From positions 1 to 9,533 of the forward strand of contig WFPZ01000311.1 of NCBI GenBank assembly GCA_015487335.1: DNA of 9,533 bases. The letters are read 5' to 3'. Source of the stretch: Paracoccaceae bacterium. GTDB taxonomy: Bacteria > Pseudomonadota > Alphaproteobacteria > Rhodobacterales > Rhodobacteraceae. The notes under the pieces are model-generated. The model did not search any database. It had not been told where the DNA came from and saw only the letters and a program-made list of their open reading frames with translations. Made by a program: the position numbers and the translations under genes. Every line of letters starts with the position of its first letter. Position 1 is the stretch's first letter. Shown here in pieces: positions 8,991-9,533 of the stretch.

Positions 8991-9533
8991 TCAGAGCCCC
9001 TCGCCCTTGCGCATCAGCTCCATGTGCATGGCGGCGGTGTTCAGCCCGCCCTCGCCCTTCTGCCAGCCGACGGTGCCATCGCCATTGGCATCGCGCCCTT
9101 CAAGAAGCTGGCGGGCATGCTCCTGCAGCTTTTTCGCTTCCGCGGCGGCCTCGGAAGCGCTGGTGGCGGCCATGATCTTCTCGATCAGCGCCTTCATCTC
9201 GGCCACCCGGTCCACGGTGTTGTTGGCGCTGGCGGCCACATGGGTGGCATGCAGCTTGACGTTGTCGCTGGCATCCTCCGAAGCGGCGGCAAGGCCGATG
9301 TGCTTGGCCGTTCCGGCGGCAGCGGCCAGAACCCCGTAGCCCAGTCCGGGCCCGCCCTCGATGGCGCCGGGGTCGATGGCATGCAGCACATGGCCGGCGT
9401 GGGTCTTGAGCCACTCCAGATTGTCGGGCTGCTGCATCATCAGCCCGGCGTGTTTCAGCGCGATCTCGGCCTCGGCAATGGCGGTCGGCAGAAAGCCCTT
9501 GCCCTCGGGCGTATCCTTCCAGCCCTCGGTCAC
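8991..9533 (-). CDS. Unrecognised histidine-containing helical protein with a degenerate EF-hand-like loop (start probably beyond the window)
   Basis: I do not recognise this family. The visible part is 180 residues ending at the TGA at 8993-8991. The window begins with a GTG codon in frame (9533-9531), which could be an internal valine; no stop is seen upstream and no ribosome site or signal peptide can be checked, so treat the gene as 5'-partial. The sequence is Ala-rich and looks largely alpha-helical. Histidines recur at 28, 45, 48, 51, 78, 95, 98, 139 and 170, some spaced to share a helix face (H45/H48/H51, H95/H98), which would suit metal or heme binding. Near the C-terminus, DANGDGTVGWQK (148-159) resembles the 12-residue EF-hand loop with D1, N3, D5 and G6, but K occupies position 12, where a bidentate Glu or Asp is expected; E161 is close by. 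There are no cysteines. It shares the bidirectional terminator with rpmJ. Confidence 0.8.
   Translation of the reverse strand: MTEGWKDTPEGKGFLPTAIAEAEIALKHAGLMMQQPDNLEWLKTHAGHVLHAIDPGAIEGGPGLGYGVLAAAAGTAKHIGLAAASEDASDNVKLHATHVAASANNTVDRVAEMKALIEKIMAATSASEAAAEAKKLQEHARQLLEGRDANGDGTVGWQKGEGGLNTAAMHMELMRKGEGL

Overview
The window looks like chromosomal DNA from a high-GC alphaproteobacterium, most likely of the Rhodobacterales. The evidence is strong G+C bias at third codon positions, an MsrP/MsrQ pair, a DinB with the N-terminal cysteine knuckle found in alphaproteobacterial versions, a 41-residue zinc-free L36, and proteins that read as Rhodobacteraceae-like throughout. I assign no genus. There is no sign of recent transfer: no IS element, integrase, CRISPR array or compositional break.

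Layout, left to right. Positions 1-1491 (minus) hold msrP, then the start of msrQ, which runs off the left edge. This is the periplasmic methionine sulfoxide repair system. A 313-bp non-coding stretch with several hairpins follows and ends in the clpB terminator. clpB (1805-4426, minus) encodes the complete disaggregase and has a very good RpoH-type heat-shock promoter. Divergent from it is pyrF (4638-5339, plus). pyrF converges with a small outer-membrane beta-barrel gene (5352-5990, minus), and one perfect 20-bp palindrome contains both stop codons. After a 367-bp non-coding stretch comes dinB (6358-7611, plus), which converges with an N-formylglutamate-amidohydrolase-family gene (7621-8478, minus).

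Between 8479 and 8638 two promoters appear to lie back to back. The leftward one, for the amidohydrolase, overlaps a perfect dyad. The rightward one is a strong sigma-70-type promoter for tRNA-Val(GAC) (8639-8713) and probably also for rpmJ (8773-8898), which ends in a bidirectional terminator. At the right edge lies the 3' part of an unrecognised histidine-containing helical protein with a degenerate EF-hand-like loop (8991-9533, minus).

Most of the window is housekeeping and stress-response genes: protein oxidation repair, protein disaggregation, pyrimidine synthesis, translesion synthesis and translation. The genes are mostly single transcription units alternating in direction, not one large operon. 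I see no convincing new multi-gene system. The items most worth a second look are the right-edge unknown protein, the stop-codon palindrome, the operator-like dyad and the terminator-like hairpin in the tRNA leader.
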